In this document: positions 41,881 through 50,106 of the stretch, piece by piece
Layout: each line of letters opens with the position of its first letter
Position numbering within the stretch: the first letter of the stretch is position 1
Source of the DNA: an uncultured Bacilli bacterium
GTDB taxonomy: Bacteria > Bacillota_I > Bacilli_A > RF39 > UBA660
Assembly (NCBI GenBank): GCA_944350495.1
Contig: CALVOZ010000001.1
Span: 245,423 to 309,422, forward strand
DNA: 64,000 nucleotides
Direction: 5' to 3'
The notes under the pieces: model-generated
What the model was told of the DNA's origin: nothing
What the model saw: the letters and a program-made list of their open reading frames with translations, nothing else
Databases searched by the model: none
Made by a program: the position numbers and the translations under genes

Positions 41881-42360
41881 TTAATTATTATAATGAAGTC
41901 CAACATCATATAGTGATTTTGTTTTACCTGAAACAGGAAATTCCAAGTAATTTCCAATAAGTGGTATATCAAAATGCATAAATGTAGTTACACCATAATA
42001 AGTTCCTCTTTCATTTTGATATTCGTAAACACAATAATGATATGTGTTGCGTGGATCAGAATGCCCACCATACACTAAATTAGCACCTGTTTTATTTGGG
42101 CAACCACCTGTAAAAGGATTAGACACAACTAATGGATAACCAATATCTTTTAAGCTGGCTTCAATTTCTGCTTGAACAACATTGTAACCAGAACTTGTTT
42201 CTACATTCCATCCACCATATTTTTCAATTGTGTATATTATTCTGTTCTTTACTTTAAATGCTTTAGAATAACTAACAGAACCAACCAGTAAGGCTGACAT
42301 AACTCCAATAAAAACCATTAATAAGTTTACAATAAACGTATTTCCTATAGCCTCACGCAT
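41881..42360 (-). CDS. TadE/F-like pseudopilin 2
   Basis: 159 aa. It starts MREAIGNTFIVNLLMVFIGV: a short charged leader with a Gly, then a membrane helix (about 8-30), then an ectodomain with KNRIIYTIEKYGGWNVE and two Cys. It is a paralog of the next gene (shared KxxxR-x-NxIIxxIEKxxG). The layout matches TadE/TadF minor pseudopilins, although the Glu expected at +5 is not present. RBS GGTGAG. Confidence 0.65.
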   Translation of the reverse strand: MREAIGNTFIVNLLMVFIGVMSALLVGSVSYSKAFKVKNRIIYTIEKYGGWNVETSSGYNVVQAEIEASLKDIGYPLVVSNPFTGGCPNKTGANLVYGGHSDPRNTYHYCVYEYQNERGTYYGVTTFMHFDIPLIGNYLEFPVSGKTKSLYDVGLHYNN

Positions 42361-42374
42361 ACGTGCTCACCTCA

Positions 42375-42914
42375 CTAATTGAAATCATAAATTCTATTGG
42401 TACTAGAAAATATAGGAATTTTTATAGTACTTTCAATAACAGGAAATTTCATTTGCATATAAGTTAAGACACCATATCTATAGTATACATCTGTAGTGGC
42501 TATACCACCGCCAGCACTTAATGCATTATTATCATTCCAGTATAAATAAACGCAATATCCAACACCCTTTGAAGTGTCACCATCTGGATAGTTATCATCT
42601 ACTCTTTGACCATCAGCAATATAGTTAGATAAGTCTGCATCAATACTGTGTAAATAGTCTGCACTAGAATTTTGTCTAGTCGGTTCACAATCTACAACTA
42701 CTGACCCATCATAACCAATAGAAGATAAACCTTTTTCTATTTCAGCTTTTGAGTACACATTATATCCTTCAAATTTTTCAATTGCATTAATAATATAATT
42801 ATTTACTCTATAGGCTTTGTAATAACTTAGAGTTCCAGCAAGAAATGCAAAAACTAAAAATATAAACAAAACTATAAAATTTAACATAAATGACGTTCCA
42901 ATGCTTTCCCTCAT
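42375..42914 (-). CDS. TadE/F-like pseudopilin 1
   Basis: 179 aa. Starts MRESIGTSFMLNFIVLFIFL, one membrane helix and an ectodomain with YRVNNYIINAIEKFEGYNVY, VVDCEPTR and GVGYCVYLYW. It is a tandem paralog of the 159-aa gene, 14 bases upstream of it. Probably a minor pilin or a length/tip regulator of the Tad-like fibre. GGGAGGTAATAA RBS. Confidence 0.65.
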   Translation of the reverse strand: MRESIGTSFMLNFIVLFIFLVFAFLAGTLSYYKAYRVNNYIINAIEKFEGYNVYSKAEIEKGLSSIGYDGSVVVDCEPTRQNSSADYLHSIDADLSNYIADGQRVDDNYPDGDTSKGVGYCVYLYWNDNNALSAGGGIATTDVYYRYGVLTYMQMKFPVIESTIKIPIFSSTNRIYDFN

Positions 42915-42943
42915 AAGTTATTACCTCCCAAATTCGTTCAATA

Positions 42944-43195
42944 TTAATCACAACCGTCAATATTTGCATCTTCACAACATTTTTTATATGAATCAGCATC
43001 ATATTGTCCTGTATGATCATTTGCAGCAGCTTGGCATTGATTGCCTTCCCAAACACCACCTGCATCTGTACAACAAGCTCTTCTTGTAGAACTTTGCATT
43101 AAACTATTAATTAATGGTGTAGCGATTGCTACGATTACTGCTATTAAGATAATAGCAACAACAGTTAAGTTTGCTTCTCCTGCAGCTTCCTTCAT
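42944..43195 (-). CDS. Flp/Tad-like major pilin candidate
   Basis: 83 aa. Short leader MKEAAG then EANLTVVAIILIAVIVAIAT, which looks like a Gly-cleaved class III pilin, followed by a small Cys-rich tail (CC...C...CC...C). Size and location right after tadC and before the pseudopilins fit a Flp-type pilin, but the Glu sits at +1 of the putative cleavage and not at +5. The tail with six Cys is longer than in ordinary Flp. A strong extended -10 (43223-43231) precedes it, consistent with high expression. Confidence 0.65.
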   Translation of the reverse strand: MKEAAGEANLTVVAIILIAVIVAIATPLINSLMQSSTRRACCTDAGGVWEGNQCQAAANDHTGQYDADSYKKCCEDANIDGCD

Positions 43196-43222
43196 TCTCT
43201 CACCACCTTACTTTCTAAATAT

Positions 43223-43231
43223 ATTATAACA
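43223..43231 (-). promoter_or_regulatory. Extended -10 promoter before the pilin gene
   Basis: TGTTATAAT on the minus strand, 28 bases before the pilin ATG, so the pilin can be transcribed apart from tadABC. Confidence 0.5.
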
Positions 43232-43262
43232 CATATTTTTTAATACTTTCAATAATTTAGCA

Positions 43263-44048
43263 TTAAAAATTCATAAGCATCATCATTGCTAATAACATTA
43301 GACCCATGATACCACCACCTGTAGTAAACAACATAATCATTGTTTGATTTTCCATCTTTTCAAGTCTTTCTTTATATTTTGTTTCCCTAGCTTTATTTTG
43401 CAAAGCAGATACAGTTCTAGAAAACATCATAACCTGTTCATGTTTATCTTGTTGAGAACCTAAACCTAAACGATATAAAAGTCTCATCATACGCATTGAA
43501 TCACGAACCGGATACTCGTTAGCAAAATCAATATATGGTTGTATTGATGAATCACCACCATCAATACGAGCAACCAACCTACGTAAACCAGGTCTAAAAA
43601 CTTCAGGAGCTGTATCAATACTTCTACTTAATGCAACTGGAACAGTATAGTGCTGAACTAAAATTTCCAAACTTTTTAGGTAATAAGGTAACATTAAGTT
43701 TACATGATGTAAATTTGCCTTATAATATGATTTTAATGATGTATAACTACTCTTAAATACTAAATATCCTGCAATAAATGCTAACAGTACATATATAAAA
43801 GATAATTGATTTAAGAAAATAAATATTACAATAATAATTGTCAAAATACCATTTCTAACACGTAAACCAAATAGTTTATTTACATCTATTTCTCGACCAG
43901 GATATCTAATTCCTAATAAGAAAACATAATCATCTTCCATCAAAGCTCTAAAATAAGGTTCAGTATCAGTTACAAAACGATTTGTATCAACGATACGATT
44001 ATAATTTAATACGAATACAACAATAACAGCAATAATTATAAATTCCAT
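43263..44048 (-). CDS. tadC: TadC-like inner-membrane platform protein
   Basis: 261 aa. Type II secretion F-domain protein: one N-terminal helix, two central ones, a cytosolic helical part (VQHYTVPVALSRSIDTAPEV, RRLVARIDGGDSSIQPYIDF) and a C-terminal helix (GGIMGLMLLAMMMLMNF). It forms the platform with TadB. Start overlaps the tadB stop (TAATG). No catalytic motif is expected. Confidence 0.82.
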   Translation of the reverse strand: MEFIIIAVIVVFVLNYNRIVDTNRFVTDTEPYFRALMEDDYVFLLGIRYPGREIDVNKLFGLRVRNGILTIIIVIFIFLNQLSFIYVLLAFIAGYLVFKSSYTSLKSYYKANLHHVNLMLPYYLKSLEILVQHYTVPVALSRSIDTAPEVFRPGLRRLVARIDGGDSSIQPYIDFANEYPVRDSMRMMRLLYRLGLGSQQDKHEQVMMFSRTVSALQNKARETKYKERLEKMENQTMIMLFTTGGGIMGLMLLAMMMLMNF

Positions 44049-44953
44049 TATTCAGCACCTACATTCTCATTATAATATTTCTCTCCTTTTATTAAGAAGA
44101 AAGTATTTATCATTAAAATACCATGTAGTAATGCTTGAACATACCATATATCTAGCATTTCAACGTAATGTTCTGCTCCCAATAAGAATTGAAGTAACAT
44201 ACACATAAAGTAAAGAATAATACCAAATTGTAAGAATTTCTTATGGAAGTTTGCTCTGTCCATTCTATCAGCATATACATTTTCAACAAGCAAGTCGATA
44301 TCTTGAGACATATTTTCCAACGATTCTGCAGTATCCTTTGCACCTTCATTCGTAATTTGTAAGAATAGTTGATGCATATTCTTTACCATATAAAAGTCGT
44401 ATTTCGTACTCATAAAATTAAGTGATTGATCAATTGTGCCATTTTCGTAGGCCATATCAATCATAATCTTTACATCTGTCTTGACAGGGTCTTCAAGTAT
44501 ACCAGATTCATATACACCCTCTAAAGACTTAACAAATGATTGAGTAGTAGCAAATTCCATAATTGTATTTGTTGTGTAAACTTGAATTTGTTCAAATATA
44601 AATTCACTGTAAATTCTTTTACAACGTAAATATGTCAAATACGGAATAAATGATACAGCAACAATCGCATAAATTAAAGATACAAATAAATTGTAAAAAT
44701 AAAGATAAGATATAATCGCTGCCCCACCAGCAAATGCACAAAATTGAACCATATATTGGTGTGTTGAATATTCTTGCCCTAAATCTTTAACTTTCTCACG
44801 AATTGTTTTGAAAGAATATGGAGCAAATCTATCATAGATAAATGACGTTTTTTCTGATACATATTTATATACATTTTCGCCATTCGCATTACGATAGATA
44901 AGTACAAAAACTGTTATCACTATAACAATTAAGAAAATAAGTGATGTGCTCAT
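44048..44953 (-). CDS. tadB: TadB-like inner-membrane platform protein
   Basis: 301 aa. N-terminal helix (SLIFLIVIVITVFVLIY), a pair of helices near 70-110 and two at the C-terminus, with the F-domain pattern VYTTNTIMEFATTQSFVKSL and ILYFMCMLLQFLLG. TadB and TadC are partners of the CpaF ATPase in pilus assembly. RBS GGAGGAGG; 11 bases after cpaF. Confidence 0.82.
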   Translation of the reverse strand: MSTSLIFLIVIVITVFVLIYRNANGENVYKYVSEKTSFIYDRFAPYSFKTIREKVKDLGQEYSTHQYMVQFCAFAGGAAIISYLYFYNLFVSLIYAIVAVSFIPYLTYLRCKRIYSEFIFEQIQVYTTNTIMEFATTQSFVKSLEGVYESGILEDPVKTDVKIMIDMAYENGTIDQSLNFMSTKYDFYMVKNMHQLFLQITNEGAKDTAESLENMSQDIDLLVENVYADRMDRANFHKKFLQFGIILYFMCMLLQFLLGAEHYVEMLDIWYVQALLHGILMINTFFLIKGEKYYNENVGAE

Positions 44954-44964
44954 ATTTCCTCCTC

Positions 44965-46230
44965 CTATTCTTGATTTTCGTTATTTACTGTTTTTACCAT
45001 TTTATTTCTTGTATAGAAATCACCCATTATGTCTTTTGGACTCATAGTTTTTTCTTCAATTTGAATTGGCTGTTGACTTGTTTCTTCTTCAACTTTATTA
45101 TCAGCTTCAAACATAGCCTCCATCGCCGTTAAATTTTCATTTTCTATAGTTGAAGTAGCAGATACACCAGTATCTCCGCTACCAACTTTATATATATCAG
45201 GAAGTTCAACTCCTTGAGCTTCTAGATAATCAATTAAATATTTACTTGGCGGTTTTTTAGTAATTTTACCAGCAGGAGTTTTTTGATACAAAACATTATA
45301 TTTTGCTTCATTATCCTCTGTTACATAAAACTCGCAAACTTGAGCAATTTCACGCACAAAACGTTTTGTTTCTTTATCTTGATAACCCCTTATATATACA
45401 CCTATTTGAATATATCGATAAATTGATTTTAAGAATTGATCAATTTCTTGACTAGTTTCAAGCAAACTATACATACGGTTTGGAATAGAAATAGCTTTAT
45501 CAGCGTGAATTGTTGATAAAATATAGTGTCCTGAAGATATAGAGTTACGGGCCGCCATAACTGCTTCAGCACTACGAACTTCGGAAAGTAAAATCCATTT
45601 GGGATTTTGTCGCATACAAGAAACAAGTACATCGCTATAACTAGCAACGTTATTTGTTTTCATTGCAACAATATCACGATGTGGATAGATTCTATCCAAG
45701 TGAAGTTCAAGTGTATCTTCAATAGTTATTAATTTTTCATTTTCAAATGTATGTGAAGCCAAATATTTAACAAACTCTGTTTTACCTGAACCAGTTTCTC
45801 CACATACAATAATATTACAGTGACCATGAACACAATGTATTAACAAATCATGAACATCTTCAGTAATATATTTTTCCGCAAGTATTTTGTCTTTTTCAAG
45901 TCGTATTTTGGCAGGCGTTTTACGAATAACGCACGCAATACCATTTCTAGCTATTGAATCATGTATAAAATTCATACGAAGTTCAGCACTTTCACTATCT
46001 AGAAAAGGGTGTGCAGCATTAAAGCTGTGACCAACAACATTTGCGCATTGAAATGCTAATTTTTCCATAAAAGCATTATCAATTAAAGGATTTTCTACTC
46101 TAAAAATACCATGAGATAAAGTTTTCAACCAAAGTTGTCCACCATTACTGTATGAAATATCGGTAACATCGTCATTATCCAAATATTGTTGCAATGCACC
46201 AAAGTCCATCTGATCGAATATATTATCCAT
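44965..46230 (-). CDS. cpaF: CpaF/TadA-family secretion ATPase (VirB11 superfamily)
   Basis: 421 aa. Walker A GETGSGKT (144-151), Asp box TIEDTLEL (169-176), Walker B WILLSEVRSAEA (212-223; the usual Gly before Glu is Ser) and His box STIHAD (239-244). It is the assembly motor of the Tad pilus. A C-terminal tail of about 100 aa with acidic stretches goes beyond the normal end. Since CpaF belongs to the VirB11 superfamily, it could also energise the neighbouring type IV channel, but that is speculation. Confidence 0.92.
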   Translation of the reverse strand: MDNIFDQMDFGALQQYLDNDDVTDISYSNGGQLWLKTLSHGIFRVENPLIDNAFMEKLAFQCANVVGHSFNAAHPFLDSESAELRMNFIHDSIARNGIACVIRKTPAKIRLEKDKILAEKYITEDVHDLLIHCVHGHCNIIVCGETGSGKTEFVKYLASHTFENEKLITIEDTLELHLDRIYPHRDIVAMKTNNVASYSDVLVSCMRQNPKWILLSEVRSAEAVMAARNSISSGHYILSTIHADKAISIPNRMYSLLETSQEIDQFLKSIYRYIQIGVYIRGYQDKETKRFVREIAQVCEFYVTEDNEAKYNVLYQKTPAGKITKKPPSKYLIDYLEAQGVELPDIYKVGSGDTGVSATSTIENENLTAMEAMFEADNKVEEETSQQPIQIEEKTMSPKDIMGDFYTRNKMVKTVNNENQE

Positions 46231-46272
46231 ATGTTATCACAATCCCTTTTATTTTTTTATTTTTAATTATTT

Positions 46273-47136
46273 TTATGCACTGGCTGTTGGAACATCTGTA
46301 TCAATAATTTCTCCATCCTCACCAACGATTTCTTCTAAGTATTCATCGTTATCTGGAATCTTAATTGAGTTAGCATCTATATAATCTCTTAAGTATTCAC
46401 TACTTACTTCTACATCACCTGTTACATTTACAACACCACCATGAGGAACTACAACAATCTCTATACCTAATTGACGTAAATAAAATGCCTTACGTAATAA
46501 GATAAATAATTCTTCAGGTAATCCAAAAAATAAGTAAGCTGGTGTAGCGTCACTCTCAACATTTGAGAAAACATCCTCACCTGATGAGTCTTTAACTGCT
46601 AAAATTTGTACATTTTCAATTAATTTACCAAACATAACTAAACCTGATTCATCTGTAGCTTTCATATAGAAATCTACATATGTATCTGGTTGAATTGAGT
46701 TACCATAAGTAGTAACAACGTCTACACTAATATAATAAGGTCTATCTGTAACACCATTAACATCAGTTTTTAATTTTTGTAACCATGTCCCTGGTAAATC
46801 GTCTTTTTCTACTAATACATCTGAATAGAACATACTACCTTTTGGAATAGTAGCATTAATACCTGTATATTTACCAACAATTTGAGCCTCATTTAAAACT
46901 ACATTATTTGGCTTTGAAATACTTGGCACTTCAATCCATGAAATATCTTCAGCAGTAATTTGAGTTTGAGGACCAATTAATTCTTTAGCAGTTGGAACTC
47001 TAACAGGTTTTACTGCACTATCAATAGTTGATTGATATCCCCAATATAAAATTAATAAAATAATCAATACAGCAACAATTGTTACAGTATTTTTATTAGT
47101 AATAAATCTTTTAGCTGATATTAAAAAATTATTCAT
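46273..47136 (-). CDS. cpaB: CpaB/RcpC-like pilus assembly protein
   Basis: 287 aa. N-terminal helix (TVTIVAVLIILLILYWGYQ), SAF-type domain (VRVPTAKELIGPQTQITAED, GINATIPKGSMFYSDVLVEK) and a later beta domain, as in CpaB/Flp pilus assembly proteins. In Gram-negatives it works with the CpaC secretin, which is not expected in a monoderm; here it may contact the cell wall. Acidic C-terminus. RBS GGAGGATAAAA. Confidence 0.85.
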   Translation of the reverse strand: MNNFLISAKRFITNKNTVTIVAVLIILLILYWGYQSTIDSAVKPVRVPTAKELIGPQTQITAEDISWIEVPSISKPNNVVLNEAQIVGKYTGINATIPKGSMFYSDVLVEKDDLPGTWLQKLKTDVNGVTDRPYYISVDVVTTYGNSIQPDTYVDFYMKATDESGLVMFGKLIENVQILAVKDSSGEDVFSNVESDATPAYLFFGLPEELFILLRKAFYLRQLGIEIVVVPHGGVVNVTGDVEVSSEYLRDYIDANSIKIPDNDEYLEEIVGEDGEIIDTDVPTASA

Positions 47137-47142
47137 ATCTTT

Positions 47143-47580
47143 TTATCCTCCATATCCATGTATACCATATTTTGTTTCTAAGATGGCATCTATTGAATTA
47201 TTTAATTGAAATGTGATTGCTTCATCTCCACCACCAAGCGTTGTAGATGTTTCAGAGCCCATCGTAGATATTCGGATACTTACTTTAGGTGGTTCCTCAT
47301 TAACATCATAAATTACAATGTGGTATTGATGTGAAAGTGTTGCAGTTTGTGCGAATCTACGTAAAAAACTTTCAACAAATAATTCCCTATCAATTCTAAT
47401 AGTTCCATCATATCTATACGCTGCTAAATCTAATGAATCATACATTGCAGCTTGTGTTGTCTCTTTTAGTAACTCATAGTTGTGCTCACTAGTATTTGTA
47501 ATTGATTGGAAAAAGTAAACCAAAAACATAGAAGTTATACCCAATGTAACAATCATAACGCCCCAAAACGATTCTCTCAT
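47143..47580 (-). CDS. TadE-like pseudopilin 3
   Basis: 145 aa. Starts MRESFWGVMIVTLGITSMFL, a leader and helix like the other MRES/MREA proteins in this operon, then HNYELLKETTQAAMYDSLDL and a Gly-rich C-terminal end. No cysteines. It lies 6 bases before cpaB, so it is a Tad operon member, likely a minor pseudopilin. Confidence 0.62.
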   Translation of the reverse strand: MRESFWGVMIVTLGITSMFLVYFFQSITNTSEHNYELLKETTQAAMYDSLDLAAYRYDGTIRIDRELFVESFLRRFAQTATLSHQYHIVIYDVNEEPPKVSIRISTMGSETSTTLGGGDEAITFQLNNSIDAILETKYGIHGYGG

Positions 47581-47653
47581 ATATTATCACCTCGACCATT
47601 CTATTTCTTTACTTTTATTAATACATTTAAAATTATCAACCATTACCATACTC

Positions 47654-48337
47654 CTATACTTTAAAATCAAATTCATTTTTCTTAATAAATGTTTTCTTGA
47701 TTGCTGCAGTTAAAAGTATAATTATGATTACTAATGATACTAAATATACATAATAATTACCTACAAACGTGAAAACATAATCCCAAAAAGTTTTTTCATC
47801 ATCAAAAATAATAGGATTGTTTTGAGCTTTTTTTCTCTCCTTATATGCTTGGACTTTACTAAGAAATTCTTCATAATCAACAGATACAGCACCCCAACGC
47901 TGACATAAAGAATATTCTTCAGCACCAACACATGCCTTATCAGTTGAAAATTCGTTATAATTTGGAAGAGTAACATATTTAGTAATTAACTGTTGATTTG
48001 GGCAACCAAATATGTAGCCATACACTTGATACCTCAACGTTAAATCATCAGGATATCCTTTAATAATTAGTTCATTATCCGAAGTAAAATCTTTTTTAGT
48101 ATATTGTTTATTTTGATAAGTATCTATAATATACATATCATCATATATATTACTAATTGTTACGTCAAATACAGGTTTTCCTTCTTCCATTCGATATGAA
48201 TAGGTAACATTTATGTTTCCCGCTAAAGAGCGATAATCAGATAAGTTTTTGTAATCACAATTAGAAACTGCATTTATCGTTTTAGGAGTAAACAAAATTG
48301 TAAAAATTATTAATAGATATATATATTGTCTTTTCAC
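47654..48337 (-). CDS. Secreted single-pass membrane protein of unknown function
   Basis: 227 aa. GTG start at 48337 (AGAAAGGATAGGG upstream). Signal peptide (ends TINAVSNC), extracytoplasmic domain with about five Cys (NCDYKNLSDYRS, YIFGCPNQQL, DKACVGAEEYSLCQRWG), then a C-terminal helix (about 195-215) with a basic tail. No family recognised. Located at the head of the Tad operon behind a promoter at 48358. A fibre anchor or assembly factor is possible. Confidence 0.6.
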   Translation of the reverse strand: MKRQYIYLLIIFTILFTPKTINAVSNCDYKNLSDYRSLAGNINVTYSYRMEEGKPVFDVTISNIYDDMYIIDTYQNKQYTKKDFTSDNELIIKGYPDDLTLRYQVYGYIFGCPNQQLITKYVTLPNYNEFSTDKACVGAEEYSLCQRWGAVSVDYEEFLSKVQAYKERKKAQNNPIIFDDEKTFWDYVFTFVGNYYVYLVSLVIIIILLTAAIKKTFIKKNEFDFKV

Positions 48338-48357
48338 AACTACCCTATCCTTTCTAA

Positions 48358-48366
48358 ATTATAACA
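48358..48366 (-). promoter_or_regulatory. Extended -10 promoter of the Tad operon
   Basis: TGTTATAAT on the minus strand, 21 bases before the GTG start at 48337. Confidence 0.5.
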
Positions 48367-48404
48367 TAAATTTTAATTTTTTTGCACATTTTCTTATAAA
48401 TTAT

Positions 48405-50000
48405 TTACTTTAGACGATATTTATACTCAATATTTCGTACAGTAAACACAATTGTTATTTTTTCAGCAATTTTAATTTCTTGGAAAACTTCAATGTAATA
48501 TGTATTTTCTTGCTTTATTCTTTGGCTTTTTACTTGTCCTAAATATACATTCTGAGTTTTAACTTCACCATCAATTTCATATTCGATTCGCGCAAAAGTT
48601 TTAAATAATCCATAAATATCTTTGACGTCAACAGAATTTATATTTTTATCTAGTTTAAAATCTGCATTTATCTTTAATAGAGCCTTATTATAATTACTAT
48701 TAAATAAATTTGGAGTTAAATACTCAACTGAAGAAATACAACGTTTTCTTGGTGAACAATAAGTATATCTTAAATCAAATTTATTTTTTATTTCATAAGA
48801 ATTAATTTTTAAAGTTGTTTTACCTAATGTGCTATCACTAAAATCTATTTTATCTCCAAGCTTATACTCTTTAATAGTTTTATCACCTAAAAGTTTCTTA
48901 GAATTAAGTCTCGTATAAGTAGTTTTTTCCCTATTTACATCTCTAATACCAAATTTCATTTTACTAGTTACAGCCGTTTCTGGTATTTCAAATACAAACA
49001 AGTATCTAGTATCGCTATTTGCAACTTCTTGACCATTATAAACGATACCTAGTTCTGTTAATTGATAATCATATTTATCAGTATGATAATATTTTTCACC
49101 AGCAATATCTAATTCTAATGTCCCAACAGTTAAGCTTTTAGGTTTATTATCATTGCATTTTACCAAAGCATCAACAACAATAAGATAAGCCTTATTGCCA
49201 GTTATATTGTTTCCTTTAGCGTCAGTATTAACAATATAACTATTAGAAACACTCATAGTAAAACCATTAGCTGTTACATTATAACCCGGTCTATACGTTT
49301 TATTGACAATTGTATACAATACAATACCATAAATAGTAAATCCAAAAATAACAACGGATAAAGTTGAACCAACTATCAATTTATGTTCTTTAACCCAATA
49401 TTTAAAATGACGAATATATTTCTTTATTTTTCTTTTTTTATCATTTAAGTCAAAATCTATAGCTACTTCAAATTCTTCATTATCTTCAGCTGATATTTCA
49501 AGTTCTTGTAAATCATTATTAAAGTTGAATTTTTTTATATCAAATCCAACACCTCTAACTGCTGAAAATATTGAAAAAAAGGTTTGAGCAACAATTGTAT
49601 AAAGTAACAAATCTCTTAACATCTTAACAGTACGCATATCAACAATTGTTTCTTCCATTTGATTGAATACAATGTTCGCATAAATAAACATAACCAGTGT
49701 AGCTATATAAACAATAATAATTAAAATATAAAAAAGTCGTGGCTTAGATTTAAGAGTTAATACAAATAGTAAAATTGCTGCAAATATAACAATTAATATT
49801 GGAAGCAAAAATATCCCTATATTAAATAGAGATGAAACGATATCTTGACCAACAACCGAAATAGTTTTATCAATATATTCATTGATGAAACCAATCATAG
49901 AGCTAGTACTATATATTAAGTAAAACATACACACCGATAAAATGACATGCATTAATTTAAAATGCTTTATTAAAAACGCATATGGCTTTCTTAATATCAT
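48405..50000 (-). CDS. Polytopic membrane protein with DUF4352-like ectodomain
   Basis: 531 aa. Four helices in residues 15-145, a cytosolic acidic/basic segment (about 160-205), a fifth helix (about 210-232) and an extracellular part of 300 aa. The first ectodomain section (GFTMSVSNSYIVNTDAKG, NKAYLIVVDALVKCND, RYLFVFEIPETAV) resembles the DUF4352 immunoglobulin-like fold. The rest is beta-rich and unassigned. It is between the giant protein genes and the Tad operon; no terminator separates it from the latter. Function unknown. Confidence 0.55.
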   Translation of the reverse strand: MILRKPYAFLIKHFKLMHVILSVCMFYLIYSTSSMIGFINEYIDKTISVVGQDIVSSLFNIGIFLLPILIVIFAAILLFVLTLKSKPRLFYILIIIVYIATLVMFIYANIVFNQMEETIVDMRTVKMLRDLLLYTIVAQTFFSIFSAVRGVGFDIKKFNFNNDLQELEISAEDNEEFEVAIDFDLNDKKRKIKKYIRHFKYWVKEHKLIVGSTLSVVIFGFTIYGIVLYTIVNKTYRPGYNVTANGFTMSVSNSYIVNTDAKGNNITGNKAYLIVVDALVKCNDNKPKSLTVGTLELDIAGEKYYHTDKYDYQLTELGIVYNGQEVANSDTRYLFVFEIPETAVTSKMKFGIRDVNREKTTYTRLNSKKLLGDKTIKEYKLGDKIDFSDSTLGKTTLKINSYEIKNKFDLRYTYCSPRKRCISSVEYLTPNLFNSNYNKALLKINADFKLDKNINSVDVKDIYGLFKTFARIEYEIDGEVKTQNVYLGQVKSQRIKQENTYYIEVFQEIKIAEKITIVFTVRNIEYKYRLK

Positions 50001-50033
50001 ATAGCGCCCCCTTTACTATCTTAACTTATATAT

Positions 50034-50042
50034 AGTATAACA
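50034..50042 (-). promoter_or_regulatory. Extended -10 promoter before the 531-aa membrane protein
   Basis: TGTTATACT on the minus strand, 33 bases before the ATG at 50000. Confidence 0.45.
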
Positions 50043-50074
50043 TAAAATTTAAAAAAATAAACTATTTGGTCAAC

Positions 50075-50106
50075 AAAAAAAAGAATGAAATAAATCATTC
50101 TTTTTT
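50075..50106 (-). terminator. Terminator of giant protein gene A
   Basis: AAGAATGA/TCATTCTT with a six-base loop and eight T on the minus strand at the stop codon. Confidence 0.85.
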
